Shown here piece by piece: positions 19,940-31,351 of a stretch of 64,000 nt of DNA. This DNA is from Fulvia fulva. Taxonomy: Eukaryota; Ascomycota; Dothideomycetes; Mycosphaerellales; Mycosphaerellaceae. Below the pieces are notes generated by a model that saw only the letters and a list, made by a program, of their open reading frames with translations, did not search any database and was not told the origin of the DNA. Each line of letters opens with the position of its first letter. Position 1 is the first letter of the stretch. The position numbers were made by a program, and so were the translations under genes. The stretch is from positions 3,782,001-3,846,000 of the forward strand of contig NC_063021.1 in assembly GCF_020509005.1 (NCBI RefSeq), in the 5' to 3' direction.

Positions 19940-20460
19940 GGGGATGATACAATAGCCAAAAGAACAATAGACACAACGCGTGAAGAGGTTTGTGTTGAAC
20001 ACGTGATTTGCGCTAAGCCGGCCAACGGGCCAAGGGCGTGACTATTAGATCATTGTAAGCAACACGAGTACTCGGGACAGGATCTAGTAGCGTTGAGTGC
20101 CTGCCAGGCTACTGGACATCAAAAGTAAGAGAACCGCTATTGACCAAGAACTGCCTCGAGCACGACAAGGGCCTCTTGACGAGTACTTTGTGTGACCGAA
20201 GTTGTAGAGCGATATACTGCGAGTCTATGAGTAGTCGATATGTCCTACTGGGGATTTGCAAACACCCCTACTGCTCTGCAAAGTGAGTCGTGGGCTTGAT
20301 TCCGTCACATTTTCAGTGTCCAGTAGCCTGCAGCGTGCTCGTTCGCTCTGACCTTGCGCAGCTACCGATTCTGATTGGCTGATCACAAGCGCCGGTCCTT
20401 CGACGCTGTAACTTACTCTTCCTCTTCATCTGCTTTACTTCGTCGTCCAGTGGCTCAACC
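19940..20460. other. Intergenic between dead transposase and next gene
   Basis: No gene or repeat recognised. Probably holds the 5' end of the Fot1 element and the promoter of the next gene. Confidence 0.35.
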
Positions 20461-21333
20461 ATGAGCACCTCACGAGTTACGAAGAGACGTTCAAAAAGAC
20501 CGGGTCTCATTGAGCACAGGAGCAATAATACCAGCGGAAAGGTTGAGAAGTCTCCAGCAGTTTCCAAGATGACGCCACACAAAGACGAAGCCGATCGCCT
20601 AAGGGCCTTTTATATCTCTCGAGAGAATCAGGTCTGCATACCACTACCTGATGAGCGACAAGACATCATGGACGAGCTGGACTCTGGATCGCACGAACTA
20701 GTACTCGAGCATAACGGTGTCAGAACCTCCAAGTGTCGTGCACTTAAGTGTCTGGTGAAAGAGTCGGCCTGTCAAAGCCACGAAAGAATTTGCTCCCCAT
20801 ACCGCCTTAATCTACAGGCAAGACATATGGACGAGGCACACTGGTCTCAGTTGGACAAGCCGAACCGCCGCTTCTTCCACGTCTCGTGTTTTGAAGCTAT
20901 CGGCTTGGATATGTTAATGTACGTGACGTTGCCACCAGAGATGGTGCTTCGTCATACTAGATCTGAGTGCTCACAGATCTTGCGCCACAATTTCCACCCA
21001 GCAATAATTGATTGGGTCACCTGCAAAGGTGAAGCATTCGAGGCAGGGCTATATAGCTGTTACGAACGTGCGCTCGCTACCTATCAGAAGGAATTTGACC
21101 GTTCGCTGATCTTGCATTCTCTCTTCTGCACGGAGGAGAGCTGCAAATGCGACTTGACGCCGGCCAGACCACGGAGCATCGATTACATGCCTGGAAAGCC
21201 TACGAAACGTCGCCTCACGGACGTCCTGCTTCAAGTGCTTGGGTTCGAAAACTCCACGTCCTTGTCAAAGCGGACGCACATCTTTTTACTTGAGGTGGTT
21301 GGTGATGGTTCGAACGTAACATTCAAAGCTTAA
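20461..21333 (+). CDS. Hypothetical protein with Cys/His-rich centre
   Basis: A 290-residue single-exon frame starting at ATG 20461 and ending TAA. The first 40 residues are basic and may direct nuclear import. The middle holds spaced cysteines and histidines (CRALKC, ACQSH, FHVSCFEAIGLDM) that resemble a zinc-binding fold, and a second CTEESCKC cluster follows near 225. The FHVSCF stretch recalls the His-x-x-Cys half of PHD- or PARP-type fingers, but the full ligand set is not clear. It lies in the repeat-rich part of the window and may be lineage-specific. I do not recognise a family and assign no function. Confidence 0.55.
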   Translation: MSTSRVTKRRSKRPGLIEHRSNNTSGKVEKSPAVSKMTPHKDEADRLRAFYISRENQVCIPLPDERQDIMDELDSGSHELVLEHNGVRTSKCRALKCLVKESACQSHERICSPYRLNLQARHMDEAHWSQLDKPNRRFFHVSCFEAIGLDMLMYVTLPPEMVLRHTRSECSQILRHNFHPAIIDWVTCKGEAFEAGLYSCYERALATYQKEFDRSLILHSLFCTEESCKCDLTPARPRSIDYMPGKPTKRRLTDVLLQVLGFENSTSLSKRTHIFLLEVVGDGSNVTFKA

Positions 21334-22363
21334 GACCGGCTCTACTCATCGACAACTGCTCTCATTGACGAACAATCGACAGCTACGCCCATCGACAGCT
21401 CTTCTTAAGGACAAGTCACTTCATCACAGCAGGCAGATGATGAACACGTACTGTAGCCTTAGGAAGGAAGCGAGTCTCCGAGATCGGGAATGCCCGGCAC
21501 TCTACCCCATCAATATCAAACTCTAGTAGCGACGGCAGATGAACGCTGTCATCGATCTCGTCCTCGTCGTGTTGGCTCCAAACCTGGCCCGGATTTTCTC
21601 GCTATGATCGTCTGTGGTTGTTGATTTATCGATGGCTGTATGACTGCGAGTCCTACTTGTGAATAGAATGTATGTTAGGCCTCATTATCCATAGCGTCCA
21701 GTATCTGCGTCTACGGGCTAAGGTCACTTTGTACGGCCGTTTCGGGGCCCGCAGCGGCACCGGAATGGATGTGTATCGTTGATTCATTGTCCATTTCTGA
21801 AGTAAATTGGTACGCTTGGGCGATTCTTCAAAGGTCGCCGGTCCCTGGATACGGTGTTATCGCTATTTGTACACACCACAAGCAAACACGTTTCTTTATT
21901 CTTACCACGACTTGCCATGCGCAGATGGTGTGCAAGGAGAACTCGAGTGTCAACACGACACACATAAGTTAGCCTTCCATGGAGCAATCATTCACCTGTA
22001 CAAGAACATTAGCACTAAGATTTGAGGCCACTGATATGACGTGTCATTGTCGATATGATAGGGTACGAACCCTACCACCTTCTTAAATGGGCTGTCACAG
22101 CGGTGTAATACAAGAACCTATACTGTACAAATGGAGTTCTAAAGCCAGTCGACCTTTTCCTTAGCGCACATGCCTGGGATGACATATCGGATGGCAGAGC
22201 TGCAGAAAATCTTCGACGTTTCTAACCGCTGTCCCACCTTCTTTTTGCCGTCCACATGGCACCGTACGCAAGGTGTAGACTATGCCCGAAGTTCAGTGCA
22301 AGCCAGAGGGGATCTTTCGCTTGCAGAAGTGGGGAGGTACTAGTAAACGCTTGGACGTCGTCA
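21334..22363. other. Intergenic, 1 kb
   Basis: I see no gene, RNA or repeat here. Short frames on both strands overlap one another and have no recognisable content. Confidence 0.4.
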
Positions 22364-24492
22364 TCAACCCTTCTGCAACCTGATGCCATGCACAGCATGT
22401 GCGTGGTTCTTGAGGTGCTGTATGCCTTGCAACTTCACGGATCCTGAGCGGCAGTGGGGGTGTGGGCATCGCACCTCGCTCAAATGCGCCAGGGGTGCGA
22501 GGTGGTTCCTCGTGTGATCCCACAGCTTCTGTTCCCGGCAGAAGCGTCGTGTTTGATCCTTGAATGAGAGTCTTTCATCTCCGATGCAGAATAGACACTG
22601 AAGCTTGTGGCACTCAATGGGAGTCTCCTCAACCTCGAATTCCTTAAGACTGGCCTTGATTCCGTCTTTTCCTGGTGACGTCGAGCGAGACTTCGTAGGC
22701 TTCGCTTCCACCAACGTGCAGAGGCGAGCCAAAGCGTTGACAGCGGCCGCTCGCTGGCTGACTGGCTGTTCCCGAATATCCTCTGTACTTTTTGTCAAGC
22801 TTGCCAGGTATGCTCGCTCGGGAATATGGTGGTGCTCTTCCTCGATATCTAGAACCGGCCGTTGGACATCGTCATGAAGCTGCGCTTCTATCACTGCGAG
22901 GCTTTTAGCCTCAAAGTAAGCCTGTCGATGATCTGCTTGCAATCGATGTTGGAGTCGCTGTTTCAGAGCCCGGTGAGTCTTCCGAGCCTGATCGTAAGTC
23001 CGGTACAACGGGTCGTCTTTAGGAGCGCTCTCGATGAACTCGTATTCATCCTTGACGGCAGAGGCAGCAGTCTGGAAGGCCATGCTTGCTTCAACCACCT
23101 CTGGGAGACTGTCAATTGATTCAAGATCCTTTGCTGACAGCGGGCGATTGGATCTTGGGTCTGCCAACATCCCCATGCTATTTGCCTGGCGTATGATCTC
23201 GTCCTCACCCTTACGTCCCTTGACTGCAGCGATCACGTCAATGTGGATGTGTTGGTCCAGGTAGTGTGCTCGGTATGTACGGCTGTCCAAGTGGCCAGAA
23301 ATCTGATTACGTGCTTCCTCAGAGCCTATGCCGTCGACCGCATTCAATACCATACGACGTAGACAGTACCAGGTCAAGGATTGTTTGTAGCCACAGATGT
23401 TTTTCCCGAGGCTTGAGAGTCTTTTCAAAGTCGCGCCATTGCTTAGCTCCAGCGCCTTCCAGTCGGGTGTCTGTCGCATGACCGGAACGTCGAGGATTTC
23501 GCGGCGCCACGGGAATGGTAACATGTCGTCACAATCTGGTATTCCGATCTTAAAAAAATCTGACGCAGAGTTGATGCCTGCAGCGAATGCGTTGTCATCG
23601 AGCGCAAGAGCGACCAGGTGCGATACAGGGCAAGTCAAGACGTCATCTTGATCGGGCCACTGAAAGATTTTGCTACATCATCGGTCAGTTTATCCTGTGA
23701 TTATAATGCGACGATAGAACCGACCGTTGTGCCCTTCGCGTCTCCCCTTTAAAGTGACGAAATCTTGGCTGGACCAGGTATCGGATCCCACTCTTGGTAC
23801 GTATGGCGGACAACTGCAGATCTCGATAGCGTAGCTTAGAGACGGCGTCGTCCATGCTTGAGTCTTCGCCGTCATCCTCGCCGCTGTCATTTTCCGCATT
23901 GCAGTTGGACGACCGATGCTCTTTATCACTGGCCAGTCGTATTGCACGAGTGCGCGTCGTGGAGCTGGGGCGGAGCCCGCTACTGGCATGTATAATCATC
24001 AAAAAGGCCTGCTGAACTCGTTGTCGCTCGTTCTCATATCGGGCGGTGTCTTTTGCATAATGGAAATGAACCATCTTGACAAAGTCTTCTCCGGACGGGA
24101 CTGGTTTAGATCGCGGTGCGGTCTTCCCTTTGCCTTGGAGATAATGATCAATGAACTCGAGTTGAGCTTCAGTACGACTCTGAAGCAGCTAGTCGAACGC
24201 AATGACTTACATTGTTCACGTCGATCACTTGTTCTCTACCAAGGTCATTTCCGGTCAAGTCCTTGTACCGCATTTTGAGCACTCGAAAGTACTGCTTAAG
24301 GGTGACAGTTTGCTGAGGTTCCCTCTTCGCATTGTCTACTAGCCATTGAAAGAAGGTCTTAAATTCGGGTGTGTCTGCGTCGCGAAGAGCGTCATCGCTG
24401 TCGTCATGCCCTTGCTCGACACAGTAACTGCTGATTATGAGCGTTGCTAGGACGACAACCCGTGAATCGGATCCGCGTACCTCTGCCACCAT
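22364..24492 (-). pseudogene. DUF3435 tyrosine recombinase (Starship-captain/Crypton relative), frameshifted
   Basis: Three pieces form one DUF3435 protein. Piece 1 (24492 down to about 24200) starts MVAEVRGSDSR. Piece 2 holds FVKMVHFHYAKDTARYENER and the helix RPSSTTRTR. Piece 3 (23638-22364) holds [16 protein letters not shown], the catalytic Arg context [11 protein letters not shown], and [19 protein letters not shown] with the GH motif and probable nucleophilic Tyr. A Cys/His finger-like tail follows (CPHPHC to NHAHAVHG). Between pieces 1 and 2 a GTAAGT donor exists, but the in-frame CAG acceptor gives only 31 nt; a weaker upstream donor gives 49. In piece 2 the frame jumps at about 23755 (TTT run): VQPRF is in one frame and VTLKGRREGHNGRFYRR in another. 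Stops follow at 23680-23690. I therefore call it broken. No Starship boundaries are visible. Confidence 0.8.
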
Positions 24493-25853
24493 ATGCTAAT
24501 GTTCTTGAGGGCCGACACCGTCGACTCTGCGTTAGGCCTCTCGTGACGACCATGTTACTACATGCGACTCTTGAAGGCGGTATAGTCCCTTTTCGATCGG
24601 GAGGCACGTAGTGACGGCATGGCGGGGCGCTCCAGGATCGGCGAGGCTGTTGGAGCGAGGATGGATGGTGTTCTATGGGATGTGGAAGGCCTCTAATATA
24701 TGCTTCGGGCCTGCGCAGTTGGCTACTGGGTGTTCGGGCCGCCAGGCTGAAGATCAACTCCGCCTGGGGGTGCCAAATATAGTGTATCTGGGACGCGCCA
24801 GGTGGCACCGAGGCGACGCGCCGCACGGGCTTATGCTTGAAGCGCCGGGCAAGTTTAGACGGGTTTGTGCATTTTGTGCAGGGTCATCTGCGTCCGCTTT
24901 GGGCGACATCTGCTGCCGTTTCGGGACGCACCCGCACCGTCAGTCAGACTTTCTGTGTTGTGTTCGCTATGTCCCGCAAATGCCGAGAGAGCCGTTTTGG
25001 TCGTGAGATCCAGACTGAGTAAAGATCATCAAGCCTTCGCAGTTGACAATAATAAGTTGGTCTCTGCCTCTTGAACATGCGGCAGCACTCCAACATTCCG
25101 ACTTAGATGCTCTCGACGACAGATCTCAGCATACTCAGTCGGTTCGACAAATCTAGAGCTGTCTCGCGACTTTCATGGTCCACGAGGATTCGAACACTAA
25201 TGAATGCGGCGCGGTTGGCTTTCATGGAGTCGACGAGTCGCCTGTGGCCCTGTGCCTGTTGATCCGGCATTTTATGCATCAGGAATTTGATCTGCAGATC
25301 GCATCTCGAGATCGAAGGTCCAACAAGGCTACGAGAGTTCTCCAAACATTGTAACAGCAGCATTCATGTTCAATGGCCGTGAGATGCTTCACCGCAGGTC
25401 GCATCTGTCGAGCATGCCTTTCACCGACATATGAAACAACAGTCTGCAAAAGAGCTCTATCAATGGCACTCTTGCAGAGCGTCCGCACTGTGGAGAAGCT
25501 CCATTGCCGCGCTACTCCCGGCAACTTCACGCATCCTCTTCATTCCCATTTGGGTAGTCGACAGGTGAATGTTGTCCAATAGTCGCCGCGGAGACCAATT
25601 AGCTTGGCCCTTCATAGGACGACTCCGCACGAACAACTGTTCAGGTTCACAGCCGAAGTTGGATCGCGTGGTCGTTGTACTCCAGTGGGCTATGATCGAC
25701 AGCAATATGCCGCCAGCATTGGGGAATAGCTGTTGGCCCGAAGGATATATGCAGAAGGTAGGTCTGCTCCAAGCTCGCTCCGTTGGTCGTTTTCCATCGC
25801 AGCTTTCCTTCGAAACCACCAGTACGCCACGCCACTGGAAAAACGCCCCCAGG
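24493..25853. other. Intergenic, 1.36 kb
   Basis: Overlapping short frames on both strands but nothing recognisable. The last few hundred bases should contain the promoter of the transporter gene. Confidence 0.4.
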
Positions 25854-26848
25854 ATGTCCAGAATGAACCACGACGACAAAGCGAACGACTTCGCCGGCCA
25901 TGAAGTCAATGGCAATGGTCGCGCAGGCATGCCTACCCTCGAGCAGGTCCGCACCCAGGGCAGCTTCATGATCACGCCTGAAATGTTCGAGCGGATGTAC
26001 CTTGCACCACAGAACCAGGTCACTGGCAGCCTCCGCACCACAGTCGGTAATCCAACGCCAATTGGTCTGGGAGGCTTCCTGATCGGATACTGCCCAATCA
26101 TCTTCTCGATCCTTGGCTTCAGAGGATTCACCGGCAATGGAGCTGCCACTGTTGGAACGTATTTCTTCTCTGGCGGTATGCTCGCAATTCTTGCCTGCAT
26201 CATGGAGTGGATCATCGGTAACACATTCCCGGCTGTCTTCTTCGGTGTCTTTGGCGGCTACTTCTTGAGCTTCGGTGCCACTCTTGTGCCATCGTTCAAC
26301 GCGTATGGAGCATACGCGACGGACCCCTCGAATCTGGAGACAGGCAAAGCAGCTCCAGGCTTCTTGTCTGGTATCGGTAGGTGACGAGCTTGTCCTAACT
26401 CAAGGAGCTATTCATCTGACCCCTCACAGCCTTCTGGAACCTGATGATGGCCATCTTCACCTTCTACTGCACCATCTGCGCTCTCCGCGTCAACATCCTC
26501 TTCACGGCGGCCTTCTTCTTCCTTGCCATAACCTTCATCCTCATTTCGGCCAGCTATTGGTTGGTCGCTGAGAGTGGATTGACGAGCATGGCCAGAAATC
26601 TGCAACTGGTGAGTTATCCTTATGGGCAGGTCTCATACTTCATACTTTGTGCTAATGAGTGTCAACAGGCTGGTGGATCGACCGGGTTTGTCGTGATGAT
26701 CATTGGGTGGTATCTGCTCCTGGCTCTTATGCTTACCACGGTCGACTTCCCACTCAACCTTCCCGTGGGCGACCTTAGCCAATTCATCCCAAGCGCTACT
26801 GAGATGCGCAAGAGGAAGCAAAGGAAGGATATTGAGAAGAATGAGTGA
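25854..26848 (+). CDS. GPR1/FUN34/YaaH acetate or ammonium transporter
   Basis: Three exons (25854-26376, 26430-26608, 26669-26848) give 293 residues. Both introns are GT-AG, 53 and 60 nt, with CTAAC and CTAAT branch points. The protein has a hydrophilic N-terminus of about 60 residues, the family signature NPTPIGL at 66-72, and about six membrane segments. It ends in a basic tail (RKRKQRKD). Fungal relatives (Ato proteins, AcpA) move acetate or ammonium across the plasma membrane. The start is ATG 25854; a second in-frame ATG follows at 25863. Nothing in the sequence separates acetate from ammonium use. Confidence 0.9.
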
Positions 26849-27116
26849 GCAGCATAGGCGATTGTGCTGAATGCGATATACGGTCACGTTGTGTTATGTG
26901 GGCCAATATCAGCCATAGCGAACCTACCAGAATGTACTCGATGATCTTGAGCAATAGATTGTGGAGCATGACGAGTTGTGATTGTTGTGTAACAAGTCAA
27001 GTGATTCGTAAATGTGAGAAGAGCGATTGCAATGGTGCGGAATTGTCTCCGGCAGTGATCGACTTCACCCTACCTCTTCATCGACATTACTTCTACCTCG
27101 GCCTTGTCCTTCACTC

Positions 27117-28250
27117 ATGCTTGTACAATGCAGACGACGATGCGTGACCACAGCGCTATCCCGCGCGAACTCGTCGCGATGGCTCAGGTCGTCCTGGACC
27201 GCTCCAGTTCCCCATCAGCATGATCCCACAGCACGCATACGATGTCCCCCCCTACAGCTGGACCAGATTCGATGCATCGCGAATGTCAAGCAGGCCGGTG
27301 GTCGTACTCGGACCTATAGTCAACAGTCATTAGAATTGCTAGCAAATCAGCTGCAAAGTCTTTGCCAGTCGAACAGCACGGGAGCGGATGAGTTGTCGAC
27401 TCTGCTCGAGAAAGCGAAAGAAGAGCTCCTCGGGGCGACTCTCACCGACCGCAGAGCAGAGTGCAAGAGTTTACAGCTGGGAGGTAAAACGCTGCTGTGG
27501 CTGCGGAAGAAGAAGGAAGAAACGGGCTCAAACACAGTGCTCGAGGCGCACTTCGCCGATACGCTTTGCTGGTTCTTGTTAGCTGAAGACAGCGAGGACT
27601 ACGTTTGGGAATGGATACACGCCGAGATTACAATGCTCGATGGCAGGCGGTACGGTGCAAATATGGATTGGTCCCTTCGACTTCTTGCTGGGCTATCGAA
27701 GGCGCACTGGTTGTGCACGGAGAATGGCTCACCAGATCCGTCCATCTTGTGTTTCAAGAGAGCCATAGAAACGCTGCCCCGTGATCGTAGCGGCAGACTC
27801 GTACCTCTCCAGGGCTTATGGACGACCATTAACCGGATGATCTATTGTAAAGCCTGTCCGGTGCATAGCAGTGAGCTCTTCGATTATTTCGTTGATCAGA
27901 CTCATTTAGCTCATGACAGGAAGGGACCTACTCGCCAGAAGGAGGCGCGGTTGGAGCTGTTTCGCCCGAGTGAACCAAAAGCTTGGGCCCTACTGCAATG
28001 GCTTGAAGAAGGTGGACTGCAATCGTCAAAAATCTTGTCAAGTAGGGCCCCGCGGAGGAATAGTCTCGGATCAGACTTGCTCAGAGCTTGCTACATCTTG
28101 AAGCACCAAGGACATACAGCTCAAGCGGAAAGGCTGCTGAGCATGACGAAGGCGAACTTCCCAGTAGTGTGCTCACCAAGAGTCTATGCGCAAATTATGC
28201 GGGACATGGAAAATGATAGGAGGCTGGATGGCATTCGTCAAGCCCACTAG
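27117..28250 (+). CDS. Hypothetical protein, possibly mitochondrial
   Basis: A 377-residue frame from ATG 27117. The first 40 residues are rich in Arg, Ser and Ala with almost no acids (RRRCVTTALSRANSSRWLRS), as in mitochondrial presequences. The rest is helical and charged without a motif I recognise. The end (ACYILKHQGHTAQAERLLSM) has a helical-repeat look reminiscent of TPR or PPR proteins, so a role in mitochondrial RNA handling or translation is possible but only guessed. An upstream in-frame extension begins at 27027, but I prefer 27117 because the presequence begins there. It follows the transporter gene by 268 bases on the same strand. Confidence 0.6.
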   Translation: MLVQCRRRCVTTALSRANSSRWLRSSWTAPVPHQHDPTARIRCPPLQLDQIRCIANVKQAGGRTRTYSQQSLELLANQLQSLCQSNSTGADELSTLLEKAKEELLGATLTDRRAECKSLQLGGKTLLWLRKKKEETGSNTVLEAHFADTLCWFLLAEDSEDYVWEWIHAEITMLDGRRYGANMDWSLRLLAGLSKAHWLCTENGSPDPSILCFKRAIETLPRDRSGRLVPLQGLWTTINRMIYCKACPVHSSELFDYFVDQTHLAHDRKGPTRQKEARLELFRPSEPKAWALLQWLEEGGLQSSKILSSRAPRRNSLGSDLLRACYILKHQGHTAQAERLLSMTKANFPVVCSPRVYAQIMRDMENDRRLDGIRQAH

Positions 28251-30458
28251 CAACAGCGCAGACACCGGTCGGTGGCATAAGGGATAGGATTTTCGCGCAT
28301 TACTTGATCTAGCGCAAGAAGCTATACGTAGCTGCAGCTTTGAGAATTGACGCTGCCGCGCCTTCTGAGCCCATTTCGGACCCTAGGACATCAGCATTGC
28401 TGGCGACTGGAAGCATATGGTTTACGATACCTATCGCTCGTCCATACGGAGCTTGCCTTCTGTGGACGTATCAGAGTCGCCGCACAAGGCTGAAGTCTCT
28501 TCAAGCCGATAGCGATGGCCGCACGCCAAATGGCGTGCTTCAAAGCAATTCTACGATGTGTACATGTAACAACAACGATTTATGAATGTGAAAGAGTGGT
28601 TGCTATGGTGCGGAATTGCAACGCTGCAGGCAGATCTGGAGATGAATGAAACGCCCTATATTTGAGCTGAGACGCCATGTGGAAGATCCAGGTCTGCCAC
28701 AAGGAACCTTAGCGGCTACACACTTTGCGCTCCTACCAGGTTTGCCAAGGACCTAGAATGAGGGACACAGCTAGCAAAACCGGCCGGGACTGCAATTCAA
28801 TCCTCGCTCTGAGTCAAGTTGTGCATTGACAGGATCTAAATCGAGTACATGGAGCACAAACGAGTATAGCATCGATGCGATGTCATGATCTGCCGCTTCT
28901 GCGTGCATAAAAAAGAGATCCGGCCGCCTGCCAAGTGATGGCGTTCTTGGCGCTGACTGCAACAAGTCAGTATGTTATTGGACTTTGGGCTGTACGGGCC
29001 TAGTCCATCCACGAATAGTCTGCAAGATTCTTCTGCGTCGCTGCTCTCGCATAGGGGCACCCAATACATCCTCGAGTCCTCGGGATATGGAACACTCGCC
29101 CTGGTAACTTGCTTCTGACTCTTTCTGGTGGCTGATCAAGGCGGCTTGGCGACAAATCACGGCGCAGCGCCACGCTGTGATGGACTTGTTGGGTCACCAC
29201 GAGTTTGCACAAGGCCGAAGCCAATATCGTTGCGAGTACTTCGATATTTGCAAGCCATGGCTGAGGAGACCCCGACTCGCGACCGATCATGCTTCCGAGG
29301 CAAATTTTGCGCAGTGTGTTGCCACAGTCTATGGACATCATCCATCGCATACCCTCGTGGACGCGTGACCCTGTGCCCAGCGGCCAGGTCCATAGTAGCG
29401 TATCGGAGCCTTCTATCCGGATTCCTGGGATGCACACACTAGGCACGTAGATCGGTGGATCATCACGGCTCCAACTCGCGATTGCCTCGACCACTCACAC
29501 TCGCTTTGTGGTCTCTGCACTGCTGCAGCCGTACCTGATATTTCTGCGAGCTGGCTGCATGAAGCGGCCTCATGGCATAGGTCCTTCAGCTTCCGCGAGC
29601 CTCCTTACGTTTCACACTTGGAGCTATCCTCTGCGGCTTGAATATTGCAAGCATTCGATCCACTCGTGATGAGTGCTCATGAATGCTTGCCTACGGAGAC
29701 TTGTCGAAGAGATTCTGCCTCGGGGACGTTCTCCTGGCTGTGTGACAGAAGCCCGAAGGGCAAACGAGGCGAGCTGAAACCTCCGTTTCGTAAGGCCAGG
29801 CTACCTCGATTGAGTATTTTAGGCTTACGGAAGGCTTTTCCAGTCACCCTTTCGAGCATAGACCGCCCGTTGCGGCAACTTGACACAGCAGCGCAGACGC
29901 TAAGTCTACTTCCACGTGCGAACGCGAGTTGTAGATCAGCCTTCCGCAGGCGCTTTCCTCCCGTCTCACGCATAATCTCCACGTCTTTGCTATATAACAC
30001 GGGACTCTAAGTTGTCGGTGTCGTCCCGACTCGCCTGTATGACAATGCCAAGCAGGACAATATAGCTTCGGATGGACCGAACAGTCCGTACTGTATGTAC
30101 CTTGATCTGGACCCAAACTATCCTCGACGCAAGCCACGACATCTTGCAGGCAGCGGCTATGATCCGGGATCTTGCTACTGGACAAAGCTATACTGCTCAG
30201 CGCGATGTGCTCTCGCGAGGCGGGTACCTGACTCTTCTGGTACCGATGCCATGCAGCAGAGTTCCAACGGTCGTCTGTGCGAAGAATGCCATCCGCCAGG
30301 AGGCAACATCGAAGATGGCACTGGCAAAGGCGCTCAGGCAAAGTGGCATATAAAGCGGCAGCATCAGCCTGTACAGAAATCATCTCTCACTCCACAAGCA
30401 CTCTCATCAACAACACAACTTCAACCACATTCGTTCAATACCTCAGTCGCTCATCACC
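28251..30458. other. Intergenic, 2.2 kb
   Basis: The largest gene-poor stretch in this half. A 164-codon minus-strand frame (29000-29494) exists but has no recognisable content and competes with frames on the other strand. Bases 28584-28619 closely match 27009-27045, upstream of the previous gene (see findings). The bases just before 30459 should hold the promoter of the secreted repeat protein. Confidence 0.4.
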
Positions 30459-31351
30459 ATGAAGTTCTCCATGGTTGCCGCCGCCTCCATCCTGGCCATG
30501 GGTGCCATGGCTGCCCCATCTCCAGCTGAGGGCCTCGTTGCCAGGACTGGCTACAAGAACGACAAGTGCTACAACGAGAAGGATGCCTGGAAGCAGTGCG
30601 AGAAGTACGAGGACAAGCAGAAGAAGGAGTACGACCAGTGCGTCTACTGTAGGTTGAGTTTTGTACTTTGCTCTTATTAGTGGCGACTGCTAATCGCATC
30701 ACAGACGAGAACAAGAAGAAGGATGACTACTACAAGTGCAAGAAGAACGACAAGTATGAGATCTGTTACAAGGGTGAGTTCCGCATACCTCCAACCATTT
30801 TCACCCTGTCACGACCCGATCTACACCGCCAAGAATGTTCTCGCAAGATCATTCTTTGGGTGGCGACTTTCTCCCCTTTCACACAACATTGCCCTCTTGC
30901 CGTCAATCAGAGCTTAGTACTAACACGCCTCATCAGACTACAACAAGAAGAAGTCCTACTACGACGAGTGCAAGAAGGACGAGAAGACCGTAAGTCACCC
31001 TCCCAAACCTCCTTCTTTGTATACCCACTAACACCCTCCCAGTACGAGGACGCCTACAACAGGTCCTACAAGGACGAGGGCCTCAAGAAGAAGTGGCAGA
31101 GGAAGAAGCAAGAGTGCGACGCCAAGTACAACGAGTGCGAGGGCTACAAGAAGACCTGCGACAGCTACCAGAAGGACTGCAGCAAGTATGAGAACGAGTG
31201 GCACGAGTACGAGCAGAAGTGCGACAAGTACGAGCACGAGTGGCACGAGTATGAGCAGAAGTGCCATGAGAAGGAGGCGGAGTACAACACTTGCAAGAAC
31301 AAGCCTTCGTACCAGCCACCATCGTACGGCAAGTCAAACAAGGGCTACTAG
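30459..31351 (+). CDS. Secreted Cys/Tyr/Lys-rich repeat protein
   Basis: Four exons (30459-30648, 30705-30773, 30937-30989, 31043-31351) give 206 residues; all three introns are GT-AG (56, 163 and 53 nt) with good branch points. The start MKFSMVAAASILAMGAMAAP is a classic signal peptide. The mature part is built from Lys, Tyr, Glu, Asp and 13 cysteines, with almost no hydrophobic core. Most neighbouring cysteines are 7 or 14 residues apart, and a 14-residue unit (KYENEWHEYEQKCD) repeats near 155-182. The tail (SYQPPSYGKSNKGY) is Tyr/Gly/Pro-rich. I know no family for it. A Cys-linked extended coiled coil, cell-wall or adhesive protein, or an effector, are all possible. Confidence 0.82.

Noticed and set aside
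25181..25215. Possible minus-strand tRNA T-loop (ggattcgaac)
   Set aside because: The T-stem and acceptor stem do not pair and no anticodon arm is found at the right distance.
29000..29494. 164-codon minus-strand frame in the 28-30 kb gap
   Set aside because: No motif, signal peptide or splice pattern, and competing frames of similar length exist on the other strand.
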